Under the pieces are notes generated by a model. The model had not been told where the DNA came from and did no database searches. It saw only the letters and a list, made by a program, of their open reading frames with translations. A DNA stretch of 64,000 nucleotides, taken from positions 11,982,038-12,046,037 of the forward strand of contig OZ038322.1 in the NCBI GenBank assembly GCA_964035795.1, written 5' to 3'. The stretch comes from Pterobdella sp. o SKG-2022 (Eukaryota > Annelida > Clitellata > Hirudinida > Piscicolidae). Positions within the stretch are counted from its first letter, which is position 1. Each line of letters starts with the position of its first letter. Shown here piece by piece: positions 1 through 13,244 of the stretch. Made by a program: the position numbers and the translations under genes.

Positions 1-2434
1 GGGTCATAGAGGTCTGAGTTTCAAAAGTTTCTAGACAACATCAGGTTGAAAATTATCCAGCTTGATTGCAAGGTTGGATTGCATTAAGTAAGCAAGCAAA
101 AAGAAAACTTTAATATTATAAAAATATTCTAATATTGAAAAAAAGAAAAAATATTTTCGTAAGTACGGTATTGATATCAAAATGTCTATATATAAGTATT
201 CTATAGCAAAATAATGGAGCCAAAAATTTAATAAATTTAATATAAACTTCAGAGTTGGAAGATCTGTTCCAAAAACTGAGAAAATTTTATTTTTAACAAT
301 TTAAAATGGTAAGTTTTAGTTGATGAAGTCAGTATCTTTATAACTTGAAAAAGAATAAGGAAAACTATAAATCAAACAAAAAGTGTATAGGTTTTCATTG
401 ATGGCTTTTTAAGCTTTCAAAAAGAAGACCTAGTTGATATAATTAATCCCACCTCTATATAACCCTTTTATTTCATAACCTCAATAATTTTTAAAACTCA
501 AAAAACCAAAATAAGGTATATTTTTATCATTCTTAAAATTTCTACTTTTTATCCAAGATGTGTTTTTTGGTGTAATTGTATGTATGCTCATTTTCAATGT
601 CCTTTTGTATGTCATGAAGCATTATCAAGGTATGGGTAATGTTTCTTTTCTGCAATTACAACATCATCACAAAAATCATAATTGATAACTATCATCAAAA
701 CGACAAAGTATCTTGAATAGCTGAACATTGTTTATAATTGTTGAAACCAAAGCATTAACTTGTAAAGTAGATAAAGATTGAAAATTTATACTTGCTCAAA
801 GTATAACTATTTATTATTTGATATATGAAATATTTGAAAGAAAATAATTTTTACCGAAACATTATTTCAACAAACCCAACATAATTTTTTATTTCAATTC
901 TTCGAGCCAAACGTAAATATTCAATTGAAAACACTTTTGGGAGTTATTTCACGAAGCCTTTCGTAAGATGAACTTACATTATCAAGTTGAGGTACAAACA
1001 TAAGTATTTGTACCTCCATTTGATAATGTAAGTTCATCTTACGAAAAGCTTCGTGCAATAAAATAAACTCCCAACATAATTAATATTTACTGCATATTTT
1101 TGTGAAAAAAATGACTCAGCAGATTAAAAATGTTACATTCAAGTTCAAATATAATCCCTCTATGGTAATTAGTTGAGCTTATTAGTTGTCCAATATCAAA
1201 AAAGATGTTTCATCCTTCCCATCAAAATACTAATGTCAAAGTTAATCTTCACTGTTCATTTCATTGATTTAATACCCTTCATAAAGTAGAACACTATAGA
1301 ATTTATTTTTTAAATTAAAATTGTTTTAACTAAAATATTTAGTGTGAAGGTTTTTGAATTCATTAAACCAAAATTCTTTCAGCTTTGAAAACTTTATAAA
1401 ATGTTTCAGGAAGCATAAAACAACTCTCAAAAATTTCTACTTAAAAACCCCTCATCTTTGAAAAAAAATATCCTTATATCTACACAAGTACAAAAGTTGA
1501 AGCGTTCTAAGCAGTATTCAACGTGAAGTGAGCTAATGAATTTTTTAATATATTATCAACGGTTTGTATAGTGTTAATATAATAACTTCAAAGCTAGTAT
1601 AATTCTGCAGCCCCTCAGGGTAGCTTATCTTCCTCCCTTACGAAATATTCTACAAGCTTCTTATGGACTGAAGTTTTGCAACTTTCATGAAGATTTTTCC
1701 TTCATCTTGAGTTTTTTATGAATTTATATATTGAGATAACATATATAATAGGTATATAATTGATAATGTATAATAGCTTAACCATTCAATCATTAAACTC
1801 TTCTTTACCTCATGTTTTCAAATTTGAGAATTTTATGAAAACTAACAAACATTTTCTAATAATATTTGAAATATTATATAGAAGAGTTCACAATTAAAAA
1901 TTCAACTTTTAAGAAGTTTCTATATATTCATGTGAAGTTCTATAATTTTTCAGGCATTTCAATGTGAAGAAATGTTAGGTTGTTTATCATTTATTGCTAA
2001 AACTTATGAATATACAATGGAAATCTTGGTTTATGGAAAATTTTAAAAATTGAAGCTGTTGCGTATTCTTTTCTAGAATTAGTAACTTCGTTTTATGAAT
2101 AAATTTTTCGTCTATAAGCGTATTAAAAGTCAATAAAACTAAGTTTTCATCGTTTCTGGTTATATTAATGAAGAGTTAAATAGTATTGATCACACTCTTC
2201 TCCCATCCAAACTGCCGTAAACTTAATTTTCAAAAAAGTTTTATAAGGGAAAATCTAGTTTTAAAATACTACATTAAAACACATTACATTATTCCTTTAA
2301 GACATTGTATGCTGTGTATGGCGCAACTTTCGATGTGACAGTCGGTGCGGTTGAGTTTTTATTTTCGGTGGCAAGAATATTGCAAAAAATGACAAAAAAT
2401 CATTCAAATGATTTTTATAAACAAGTCATTAAAC
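1..2434. other. Gene-free AT-rich stretch
   Basis: Downstream of the T-box gene. Apart from the hairpin at 939-1072 I see no exon with consistent splice sites, no RNA gene and no recognisable repeat. Confidence 0.5.
939..1072. repeat. Fold-back inverted repeat (MITE-like hairpin)
   Basis: Two arms of about 60 bp (939-998 and 1007-1072) are near-perfect reverse complements separated by an 8 bp loop, so the whole element can fold into one long hairpin. It has no coding capacity. Related single-arm sequence (the core acgaagcttttcgtaag) recurs near 26608-26634 and 47248-47285, which suggests a dispersed family. The size and symmetry fit a non-autonomous fold-back/MITE. No target duplication was confirmed. 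Confidence 0.75.
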
Positions 2435-2440
2435 TTTATT
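2435..2440 (-). terminator. Candidate poly(A) signal of T-box gene
   Basis: AATAAA on the minus strand, about 150 nt downstream of the T-box stop codon at 2588-2590. It is a common motif in AT-rich DNA, so support is positional only. Confidence 0.35.
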
Positions 2441-2587
2441 TTTAAATTTTGGGTTTTATACGTAAAAATTCATCTGACAGACGTTACAAGTAGAATGGTG
2501 GAACCTTCGGAAAGGTAGCTCCTATGTATAATGTATGTAAAAAGAAATTGTGGTTTCATTAATTCCAGTTTTAATTTTAAAGTCTCT

Positions 2588-5500
2588 TTAAAGTTTTTCA
2601 ACGTTGTCTTTTTCCAAAAAAATCTTCTTTGTTTCATAATGACGTTTTCTTTTTTCATTTTGTTTGCGTTTCCTGGACAAGTTTTATTAGATTTATTGAT
2701 TTTTGATTGAACTTGTGTAAAAAAAAACATATTCTATTGAATAATTCATAGCAACTATCCCATTAAATCATTTTTAAAATTTATTTTACAAATAATTTTT
2801 AATATTTTTTTATTAAAACATATTATTTTCTACATTAAAAGTTTATCGAAGATTCTTCAATATAAATGTTTTCTCTTTTTCATGAAAGAATTTTAAAGAC
2901 GACCTCAAAATTTTAGAAGTTTCACCCAACGACCTGAATCCTTTGGCAAACGGGTTGTGATCGATTTTCAACTGAGTAACCTGGCGATCATAAGAATACC
3001 TTGAGTTGTAACGACAGTTTATAACTATTTAATTTTTATACTATATAAAATAACATTTAAAAATTTTTTCGCATTAAAATATTATTTCCATTATTTCCAC
3101 AAACATTGTTTTTTCATCGGAATTTATTTCTATTTAACCAAAATATAGTATAATGAAACGTGCCTACTAAAGTTAACGAAATTATTTAATGAAATACTTA
3201 TCAAGGAAATTTCATTTCGAAAAATTAAATCATCTCAAAATATATTCAATCAACACAAATCTGCTATACTTTTTCATTCTGATAGGCCGTCACCGCCATG
3301 AACTCCATCTCATCAAACACAAAAGTCGCAACACACGTGCATTTGCAATGGTTGGAAGTGCTTTTAGAATTGATTTTGTTCTTGCTCATTATTACTTTAT
3401 CGTAATTGCTTGAAGAGATGTCTTCCACTTTTAAAATGTGTATTCTGGGAACGTACTTTTGCATAGAGTTTAGTATGGTCTGAAATAGTTTTATAACACT
3501 TTGATAAATATTTATAAGCATTAGCAGCTCAATAAAATTCAAGCTTCAATTCTCTTTGAAAAAATATTTTGTGATAAAAATAATTATTGACAAATGAGCT
3601 CTTTGATAATAATAGATGTTATTTTCATTGGTGAGTTTGAAATACAATGATTATGAATCACCAACGTATCCGGGCTTGTTTTGTGGGTGGTTGGTGAGTT
3701 TGAGTCTTGAGAAGGTGATGCATCTGTTGAGGTTTTTCGGATTTGTGGGTCTAGTGATATAGTCAAAAATGCATGAACATATGAAACGCGAATTGAGTTA
3801 ACTGTATGGAAACTATTTTGTAAAACAATAGTTAGAAATACATTATGTCGAAATGGTATGAATGGCAATTTGTTGAACCAGATTATGGTGCTGAGTATTA
3901 TGCGGTCTTTGAACGACATGCAACAGAAATATATGAAAAATAAAAAATTAAATAAATACAGATGAACTATTAATTCATAAAAAATCCTATAATTTTTTAA
4001 AAGTTTTTTTATGCAAACCTAAGACCCGACCTGTTCATCCAGTGTGACCCTAATGCAGGAGAGTCTGGATGAGTGAAGGCGTCTTGGGACGGTTCAGGGT
4101 CGGCTCTGCCTGCGATCACCCATGCAGACCCCTGGAACTTGTACCTGTTTATACAGGCGGTTGTAAGGGGGGTTTGGGTAACTCGTTATATTAAAATGAA
4201 CTAAATATTTTAAGTACGCAGCCAATTAAAATGAAACACTTTTACTGTCTGAACAACGCGAAGTTCAGTAATGTGAACTCGAATTGAAAAATCTTCATGC
4301 TGTTTAATTAATAAAATCATTTAATAACCTCGGTATTATGGAAAAATTTAGTAAATTTATTAACCAAAAATACTTTATCAACCAAAAAGTGTTCACTTTG
4401 AACTGATTTTGTGCAAATTAATTTTTCAAAGATGTTGGGTCAAGCTTAAGATACATAAGTTTGGTAAAAAGATTAAATTCTCAACTAAATTTTTGTATAA
4501 TAATTTTGAATATAAAGTTATGATTATTTGAATTCAAGAATGGTTGTTGATACCTACCTGAATTGATTGACGGGCACAACATCCATCAAAATGGAAAACA
4601 AAGAATCTTTTTCAAGGTTGAAAATCTGGATGCATGGTGAAGGAAACATGCGTCTACGTGTGGTAAAAGTGTTATAGAAATTATAAAAATTTTTCAAAAA
4701 GATTTTTTTTATTATTAGTTGAATAATTGCATCGAGCCTTGTAAAGTGTGAGTTTTAACGTTTTCATTATAGTAGATGACAAATGATAGATTGATGTTGC
4801 TTGTAGAAATTTTCAGTTTTTGGAAATGTGTCAAATACAATAAGCATCCATCAAGTTTTTGAAAACTCTGATCTTTAAAAAATTTATTTAAAAATTTGAT
4901 TAGTTTTTGCATTTGAAAACGTGTATAAAAATTATTTAAAAAATAAATAACTATGCATAAGACCATTCGAATTTTTAAAATACTAGGGTTAAAAAACTTT
5001 CAACTCTTTTCAATATTGTTTTTGGTTTTGTAAGAAACTATGTTATAAGATCACGGAAAGGGGATTCGTTGTTATTTGGTATGTTTAAAATATTCAGTTT
5101 TGAATGATTTACACTATGGTTTGGAAAATGTTGTGAACAAATGTATTTTTAAAAAATGCATATAATGGAATTTAAAACGCTATAAATTTGTAAGTTTATA
5201 TATGCCGATAGAATTTATAAATTTCACTATACCTTTCTATTCCTCCAATAAAGACAGAAAGTTATCAAAAAATAATCATTAAATGATTTAAATAAGAAAA
5301 AACCATCAAAGTGGCCAATAGTACAACCTTCCATTTTTTGTGATGACCATTTCAGTGCATGCTTCATGAAACTTCCTCCATAACTCCACTCCTTCCAACT
5401 TCACCAGAGGCTTGGGCACTCTATCTTCGTAGTAAAACAAAGGGAAGTTTTTTCTATCGTTTTCAGCTTTGTTTTTGAATTTGTTTTTGTATGATTTATT

Positions 5501-6370
5501 ATATTGATTAGTATTTGTCGAAGAGGGAAAATCTTTTGTGGCGAAATTATTTAAAAAACTTTCAAAATAATTGTGTTGGTGTTCTTTCAAAGTGTTTCGC
5601 GCAAAACCATTGTCATAAATACTCTCCTGAAGTTCACCTATTGGAAAAAACAAGTTCCGATTTCTTTGAGTCGGTATATCTTTTGGTGATTTGCTTAAAA
5701 GTAACTTATCTTCCTTCGAAAAAATTTTTTGTGCTGGAGATTTTTGCTTTTGATCAAAGCAGTTGTTGAGAATTCGATCAATTTTGAAGTTTTCTGAGTT
5801 ATTTTTTTTTTTATTTCTGATAATATCACCCACTTTTCTCTTCTTTTCCTCATGATAATCCCCACTGAATAACAGATCAGAACCAAGCTTGCTTCTGCTA
5901 TCACACAGTTTTAATCCTTTATCTTCATTATCGATTATTTTATGATTCTCATTATCCGGTTTTATAGATAGACAACTTCTCAGATGATCATAGAAGTGTG
6001 GAAAATTATTATAGTGTGTGTAAAAATAATTGAATTGATTCTGTAACAGATTTGAATAAGAAGAGAGCAAAGCTGGATTGCGGTGGAACAAAAAGAACAA
6101 GCTCTGCAACAAGTTTCTGTTGATTGAGAAAGGCAGAGAGTGAATGTAGTTGGGAAAAGAGTTGATGGAAGGTGGTTGGTTAAATAGGCTCTGTGTATCT
6201 TCGTCAATGCAATGTTGAGTTGAAGTTGAAGTGGTTGGTAAGGCTTTTGCAAGCATGTAATTCAAATCATTTTGTTTTTCTGTCTCTTTTATAACTTCAT
6301 CTTTTATTTTTCTTATTTGTTCTGTTTTAATATTATTAGAGTTTTCATCTTTTTGATACGATAAAAACAT
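2588..6370 (-). CDS. T-box transcription factor, 7 exons, 550 aa
   Basis: DNA-binding transcription factor acting in the nucleus. Exons (high to low): 6370-5328, 4653-4558, 4144-4031, 3723-3666, 3479-3270, 2980-2934, 2672-2588; all junctions are GT-AG and the phases fit. The T-box spans about residues 323-523. Hallmarks in order are LW.KFHEACTEMVITKNGRRMFP, DVVPVNQFRYKF, W.IAGRADP, HPDSPALGSHWM, FSRLKLTN, TILNSMQKYVPRIHI, EFMAVTAYQNEK and VTQLKIDHNPFAKGF. The first 320 residues are long, polar and low in complexity; only about 27 basic residues follow the domain, so no C-terminal regulatory region is visible. A Cys/Lys/Ser-rich insertion of about 20 residues sits between the RIHI and F.EMEF strands. 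The start is the first ATG of the open frame. The subfamily (Tbx2, Tbx6, Tbx4/5 and so on) cannot be assigned by eye. Confidence 0.9.
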
Positions 6371-6599
6371 TTTTATAAAAGTTCAGTTTGAAACTATTTA
6401 TTATAATTAATTTGAATTTTTTTATTTCAGTAAAATTAGCTTTTAAAAAAACTGCAAGCAAAATTTGAAACTTAAGTTGAAAACATTTCAGTTGCAGTCA
6501 ATGGTGATAACACAACAATAAAAGACGTTTTAATGAGTCGTAAATCCAGACGAGATTTTAAAAGTGCGAAAATTTGCAAGAAATGACTCAATTTCGACT

Positions 6600-6665
6600 A
6601 GCAATCAAGCATTTTAAGGCGGGGCTTCACTTTCGGCCGCCAATCATAAGTCGCACTCACATACT
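6600..6665 (-). promoter_or_regulatory. Candidate T-box promoter patch
   Basis: A short GC-rich island in otherwise AT-rich DNA, about 240-290 bp upstream of the T-box ATG. On the minus strand it contains ATTGG (inverted CCAAT) and a CCCCGCC box. Position and composition suggest a core promoter; no TATA or mapped start supports it. Confidence 0.3.
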
Positions 6666-8283
6666 AGAAGCTGTTTTCTAAGTGGAAGTTTGTAAGTAAT
6701 GAAGGATAGCGTATTGCTATAGAAATAAAAGTCAAAAAACTTTTTTTTCTAATAATTTATTGCAATGATGGTGCTCTTAAATTTCTGAAAATACTCCTCG
6801 GTGAGCTGTGAAATAAACAAAACTAATTTCTTACTTTTCCATTAATAAACCTTTTTGAAACCAACACGTACCAAGCGTAAAAAGCAGTTCAACTCCACAT
6901 AAATATTATACATGAAAATAAGTTCAAAATTAATACAACGAAGTTGATAAAGAAGCCTATACATCATAGTGAGAACGAGAGCCAGTGTTGAGCATATGTG
7001 AGCGTGGCTTCAAATGATTTTTATTTATTGGGCTTTTGAAAGACTTTCTATACTTAACACTCCACGTTTTTTCTCTTATTATGATGTATAAATTTTCTTT
7101 TTATATTAATTACCGCTTTTTAGTTAATCTTTTTGAATAAGGATTTTTAAGAGTGTAACTTTGAAGATAAGTATTTTTATATTTTAAGATTTTGAAAGAA
7201 TACTTATTTTCAATAATACAAACAATTGAAACAAAATTTTAGATCACTTCATATATTTCAAATGAATGAAAAAATATTTATTTGTTGTTATTAATTTTTT
7301 TAGCAATTATTTTGCTCAATGTGAAAATAATAAATCCTCATAACTAGTTAACATTTTTGAAATTTCTTTAAAGTATGTCGTACAACTAGTATTCCTACAA
7401 GTAAATTATCATTAATATTATATACAATTCACTCAATAGCTTGAATCAAAGCAACGTGTCTCAACATTGGGTAGTTGTACTTTCATAAATTACAACAGAA
7501 AGTTTCGACCTATGAAAACAAATATGCTTGACTGATGTTACATTTATCACATTAACCTTCGCAGTTTATCGTCCCAAGTATTTTTCTCAAGTTGAAAAAA
7601 GTTTGAAATAAAGTTTTAAGTTACGTTCTCATCAATGCAAATATTTTATTTAATCATAAATCTAGAGGAGATTAAGGTTCTCATTATTTATTTAAGACAC
7701 TTCTCGTCTCCATTTGCTTTAATTACTCTCGGTAGAAGTGTGTCATCTGTTCACATTTATATACACTGTGTTCAACTAGGGTCAACAAGTAGTAGATAAT
7801 TCTATTATAAAACACCCGTTTTTATTAGGTCATTTTTTTTCAATCGAGCTTGGACTGAATATTTCTAGAACCAAAATTGTATATGAGTACATGGAAAAAT
7901 GTTGGTAAATTATTATTATGAATAAATGAAGGGAAGTGAGGGAGGACAACATTGAGTTAAATTCTTTTAATCCTAATGTCCGTTATTTCTACCTTTATGT
8001 TTCCTCTTAATCCCTTCATACTCTCATAATGCTTTCCTTCACTCTTATTTGAATTTTATTTAGATTAAATAAATATTTAATTTTTATAGACAATTATTCC
8101 ATACCTTTTTCTACATGTTAAGAATTATTTTTCAGAGAATAATACCAGTTAAGAACATATGTATAGAAAAACGTAGATACATATTTTGAGCATTGTTTAC
8201 AGAAATAAATTTCTTTAATAGATGCCACGTGATGAGACATGACAAAGGATTTAAGGATAGAATGATAAATAGGCATTCATAAG

Positions 8284-8378
8284 CTTACGTCAAATGTTTA
8301 AAAATGCTCCAATACATGAAACATCCAGATGGCGACCAAATGCTTGAACGTGAAGAAATTCAAAGACCCCATCTTTAA
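8284..8378 (+). CDS. Possible orphan terminal exon
   Basis: After a plausible acceptor (AG at 8282-8283) a frame of 30 codons runs to TAA. The peptide is charged and protein-like (contains KMLQYMKHPDGDQMLEREEI). No upstream partner exon was found and I do not recognise the family. It may be chance. Confidence 0.2.
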
Positions 8379-9699
8379 TCTTCGTTCCATGTTTGTGTAG
8401 TTTTTAAAGATGATTTATAAATTTTTAACTTTTAAATTTATGATAAAGTTTAAGGTAATTTATCAGAATGTAGAGCATTTTCTCAGATCAGTTTTTAGGT
8501 CAAGCAAATGTTGGATTTATTTGAATTAAATATTTTTCAACACATTTCTGACATGAAAAAGATGCAGCTGAAGAAAACATAAATCATGAAAAGAAAGTGT
8601 GTTCTAATTGAGACAATAAAGAATGATCTAAACAGTGTTTGTAATTAAAAACTACAAGAAACAAAGAAAGTGAAAGATTGTAAAATCGTTACACATTGTT
8701 GAGAATATATAGTGTATCCACTTTTGTTTATAAATTCAAAATGTCAATAAGCTTCAAAAATCCTTCTTAAGAGTAACATTCTTTGAATGTAATCAACTAG
8801 TTCGCAATCAACCACACATGTGTATTCAACTCAGTGCAAGACAATTTGGCTTTATCAAAAATATTCATTTTTAAACATTAAAAAAATTTTTGGGTTTTTT
8901 TGTACTGTTATGAATGTTAATGTAAGTGGGTTTTTATGTATGTTTGAGTTAGAATTTCAGATGAACAACTACATTTTCTATTTTAAAAATAATCTTAGCA
9001 TGTTTTATCAATTAAATTAATTTCAATTTTAAAAAAGTTTATAATTTTTGCATCTAATTTTAACTACAAACGAAAAATTATGGGTTTAAATATTTTTAAA
9101 TTCTCAAACTTGAGAAACATCTCAAATTTAAAAACATTTTCAAGTTACATGACACGTCAGATGATGTTTCGAAGCGTTTTTGACGACTTCTTGTTGAATA
9201 ACAAAACATTTTCAAGAATTCTTCCAACCATCACTAACGGTGATCTTCGGGTAGCAGAACCCTTCAAAGTTAACCCCGATTGACCTCAACTCGTTTCTCT
9301 TTGAAGAATTCTCTATCGCTTTTTCATCTCGAATTTTTCTTTGAACTCTCACTAAATAGTGAAAAGGATAACAGTTTTGTAAACAGCCACAATCGTTACA
9401 TTTGTTTTTATAACCGCCCATTTCTGCTCGTTTCTCATTCATAAACACCTATTAACTGAAGTTCACTTGATAATATAAATAATAATAATAATCATTAACA
9501 ACAAAAAAAACTGAAAAAAAGAATGATAATTTTAAAACCGAGATAATTTTAATAAATAACAAAAACTTTCCACAACAAATTAACAATATAAAGCTAGAAA
9601 ATTATTGTTACAAATACTAAAAGCAATTGATAAACAAACAAAAGAATAAAAATAATAAGTTAATAATAACAATAAACCCTCAGAAAACAGAAGAAACAA

Positions 9700-11640
9700 T
9701 TTTATTTAAACGCGCTTTCATTTTTAAATTCCGTGCTGATTATTTTAACAACATGCTTGCATCTGTCAAACCAAACTCGAAAGTTTTTTGGAAAACTGTC
9801 AACTCCATCCTACATAGATCTCCTTCTTCTCCGCCACGAAGCTCTTCAGAAGCTATCAATCTTGTGAATACCTTTAGTAGCTTTTTTAAAGAGAAAATCG
9901 CTCTTATTCACAAATCTTTGCCAACGTCCATTTCGCGCTGCACAGACCCTATTCTACCAGACAATCGAACACCACTCTCTTATTTTTCATTTGTCAGTAT
10001 TGAAGAAGTGAGTAGGCTAATTCGCTCTTTACCCAACAAATCTTCTCCATTAGACTTAATCCCCACATCCAATTTAAAACGCTTTTCTCACCTCTTTGCT
10101 CCAATAATTTTCAAACTTACCAACTTGTCTTTTTCACAAGCAATATTCCTCGCCTCCTTTAAAACAGCACAAGCTCTCCCTTTGCTTAAGAAAGGCAATT
10201 CGGACCCTACCATTCCTTCGAACTACCCCCCTATTTCTAACTTGAGTACCATTTCAAAAATTATCGAAAGACTCGTTCTTTCTAGAACAACTTCTCACGT
10301 TTCATCATCTCCTAATTTTAATCCTTTCCAATCAGCATATCGCAAGCACCACTCAACAGAAACCACACTCTTACGCATCGCTGACAGTCTTCGCAACATC
10401 TGCGCTACTGGACATGCGGCCGTTTTGGTTTCGCTAGACCTTTCTGCTACTTTTGACACTCTCGATCACAATATTTTAATTGATATTTTGAATAGACACT
10501 TCAATATTTCTGATCTCGCTCTTTCTTATTTTCGCTCTTACCTTTCTCAACGTTCTCAGTTCGTTAAAATGGACAATTTCTTTTCTTCTCTTACATCACT
10601 CAACTCAGGCGTGCCGCAGGGCTCCGTTCTGGGACCAATCGTCTTCTCTCTTTATACATCACCCATGTGTAGCATTATTGTACAGCACGAATTGCTTTTT
10701 CACCAGTTTGCTGATGACATCACTCTTTTAACCGGAATCTCTCACCCAGATCCTAGCCCCACTCCTTAAATTATCCAGTTGTCTTTCCGTTCTAAACTCC
10801 TTGTTTTCCCAAAGCCAACTGAAACTAAACCCTACTAAGAGTGAGATGATGTTTGTTGGCAGCTCTCGTCTTTTAGCAAAATACAATCTCCCTTCTGTGG
10901 TAACCTTTGACGGCACCACACTTCCTATATCTTCCAAGTTCAAAATCTTAGGTGTCACCTTAGATTCAAATTTGAACTTTGCTCACTTTATTTTTCAAAT
11001 AATCCAATCTTCCAATTTTCTTATCTATGCCATAAAACAAGTACGCAAATTCTTACCTCTTTCCACTGCTAATGCCCTCTTTATCTCACTAGTTCTTTCC
11101 AGATTGGACTACTGTAATTCTCTCCTTTGCGGGCAACCAAACTCTCTTTTAAACAAACTTCAAGCCCTCCAAAACCACGCGGCCAAAACGGTTCTTCAAG
11201 CTGATTATTTCAGCTCTTCCAGGGACTGTCTTGATCGTTTTCACTGGCTACCTGTCTCCCAAAGATGCAAGTTTAAATTACTTTGGCTCATTGCATGCAC
11301 TCTCAAGCTTGAACAACCTGCTTATCTTTTTGATCTTTTGTTAATCAGACACACACGTCAACCACTCAGATCCTTGCACTCTGGTCTCCAGCTTCATCAA
11401 CCTGTTTCTTCAGGCTTGTTTACTAGTCGCTCTTTTTCTCACCAGGCTCCACGTCTGTGGAATTCACTTTTTTCTAATTTGCGCTCATCGCCTTCTTTCA
11501 TGAACTTTCGCAAATTTTTGAAAACTCACTTATACCATGAACATCCCCAATCATAACCTCTTACAAACCTTATGCGCCTTTGAAGCAATCTTGAATTGCT
11601 AACTGTGCGCTATAAAAATCTTAATAATAATAATAATAGT
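9700..11640 (+). mobile_element. CR1/L2-like non-LTR retrotransposon, 5'-truncated
   Basis: Reverse-transcriptase part of a LINE. Frame one (about 9708-10740) carries the RT palm motifs LDLSATFDTLDH (motif A Asp), GVPQGSVLGP, and FADD (catalytic motif C). Frame two (about 10741-11556) carries LKLNPTKSE, the RLDYCNSLL motif, HWLPV and the terminal LWNSL...FRKFLKTHLY typical of CR1/L2-group ORF2 ends. A single +1 shift between about 10730 and 10750 breaks the protein. The endonuclease domain is missing, so this is a 5'-truncated copy. The 3' end is GCGCTATAAAAAT followed by a TAA microsatellite tail at about 11620-11640. It was probably inserted fairly recently, since only one lesion is seen. 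Confidence 0.88.
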
Positions 11641-13214
11641 TTCAGATTAATATACTACCATATGAAGATTGCTTTATAGAGAAAATTTTCTTAATAGCGA
11701 TAATATTTTCAAAGTTTATTCCTGATATAGATGACGTTTAAGTGTATTCGTATAATTAACATTAAGATCGGTTTCCTTTTGAAGGAGTCTTAATATATAA
11801 CGTTGTAATTCTTTGTGGTTTTAATTAGTATTAATTTATGATTAATAAGATACTTAAGTTAATGAACAGCTTGGACTTGTGAAATACAGAACATCATATG
11901 AGGCACAGTTTCACTTATCAATGAGAACTTCTTATGATTTTATTTTTAAAATTTCATAAAAAACAATTAATTATACATTTAAGTCCTTTTTAATGTAAAA
12001 AACATTGTGGCTATAAAGTATATTAAACTCCGAGCATATTTATTTAAATTAACCTACAATTTTGACTACTTGAACATAAACTTTTTCAAGATGGCAAACA
12101 GGGTGGACGAAACATTCACTGCCAACATCAGCTTAGTCTTGGTGTTGTTGTAAGAGGTACTATACACTTCCCAGAAATTTATTTAAACGCTTCTTGAAGT
12201 CCAATCAAACGGGTTTTTTGAGTGCAAAATTAGACCAGCATCCTTCCATTAATATTGGAGCCAGCCCCCACGGTGATTACAACAGAGATCCAAATTACAT
12301 ATGTCCAATTTATTTTTGGTTTTTATTTCAAGCTTTAGACATCGTGTTTTATTTCAATTGAATCACATAAATAACTTCAAGTTGTGAGCAGTTTTTGTAA
12401 AAACCACGTTTAACCATAAATGAGCTGAAATTTTCAATAATTTTATCAAAAATCATTAGCCTAATACAATATAATGTATTACTTTAAGGTTACTTTTGAG
12501 TACACGTGTTTTTTAATTCATCATAAATTAAAGATATTGTACGACATTTTAATAGTAGCAACAAGCATGTACATTGGGTTGATTTATATAAAGTGGTTTT
12601 TAACAAGTGGAAAAAATAATTTTAAAGCTCAGCTTAATTATTTATTCATAAACTTTAATTTTTGAAAAAAAAAATTTGGAAAATTTATAATTTTAGATAA
12701 ATTATTAAAGTCATATAATTAAAATTTTGAAAAGGAATTTGTTAATGAAAGCTTTGTACTTAATAAAATTACTTTTAGTGTTCAAATAATTTGCAATATT
12801 CACTTTGGCTAAGGAAGATTATTAGGAATTTGTTAACTTTAAAATATTTATATTATATTATCAATATCATACGGTTTGGGTTCAATGACTAGGTTAGACA
12901 GCAGTTGAACCTAGACTTTTGGTACTACCTAGATCAAAATTTTTAAATATGCCATTTGACTTTGGAACAATCTTTGTACAAGCCTGTTGACTGCAAACCA
13001 TTTGAAATGATTGAATTCATAATCTACCGTTGTTACACTTGGGAATTTTGCCTTGCCGTCGTCAACTAAGATTATTCCTCAATAAAAGCACTCTGTCGAC
13101 ACTTGCTGCCAAGGTGTAACGTTACAGAGGTTATAAACTGTTAACAGACAGTAACTAAGGTCGCTAAGTTGAATGCAGTATAAATTCAATAGCCAAAACA
13201 CACAAAACTTAACA
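11641..13214. other. Intergenic, no supported gene
   Basis: AT-rich DNA between the LINE and MED28. A patch at about 12070-12300 has higher GC and short coding-like frames on the minus strand, but no complete splice-consistent exon pair. Confidence 0.4.
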
Positions 13215-13220
13215 TTTATT
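13215..13220 (-). terminator. Candidate poly(A) signal of MED28
   Basis: AATAAA on the minus strand, 25 nt past the MED28 stop codon. Positional support only. Confidence 0.35.
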
Positions 13221-13244
13221 GAAAAATTCAACATAATTGACAAA

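Larger units (their letters stand above)
6371..9700. other. Upstream of T-box gene, mostly gene-free
   Basis: No multi-exon model could be built here. Two weak coding-like patches are reported separately: a possible terminal exon at 8284-8378 and an ambiguous two-strand frame at 9080-9448. Confidence 0.4.

Noticed and set aside
3584..3919. 111-residue frame in the T-box gene
   Set aside because: The true exon here is 3723-3666 in another frame, which encodes FSRLKLTN and joins in phase on both sides.
12070..12300. Possible minus-strand exons (peptides YNNTKTKLMLAVNVSSTLFA and ISVVITVGAGSNINGRML)
   Set aside because: The second has an in-frame stop upstream with no AG acceptor after it, so no complete splice-consistent model could be made.
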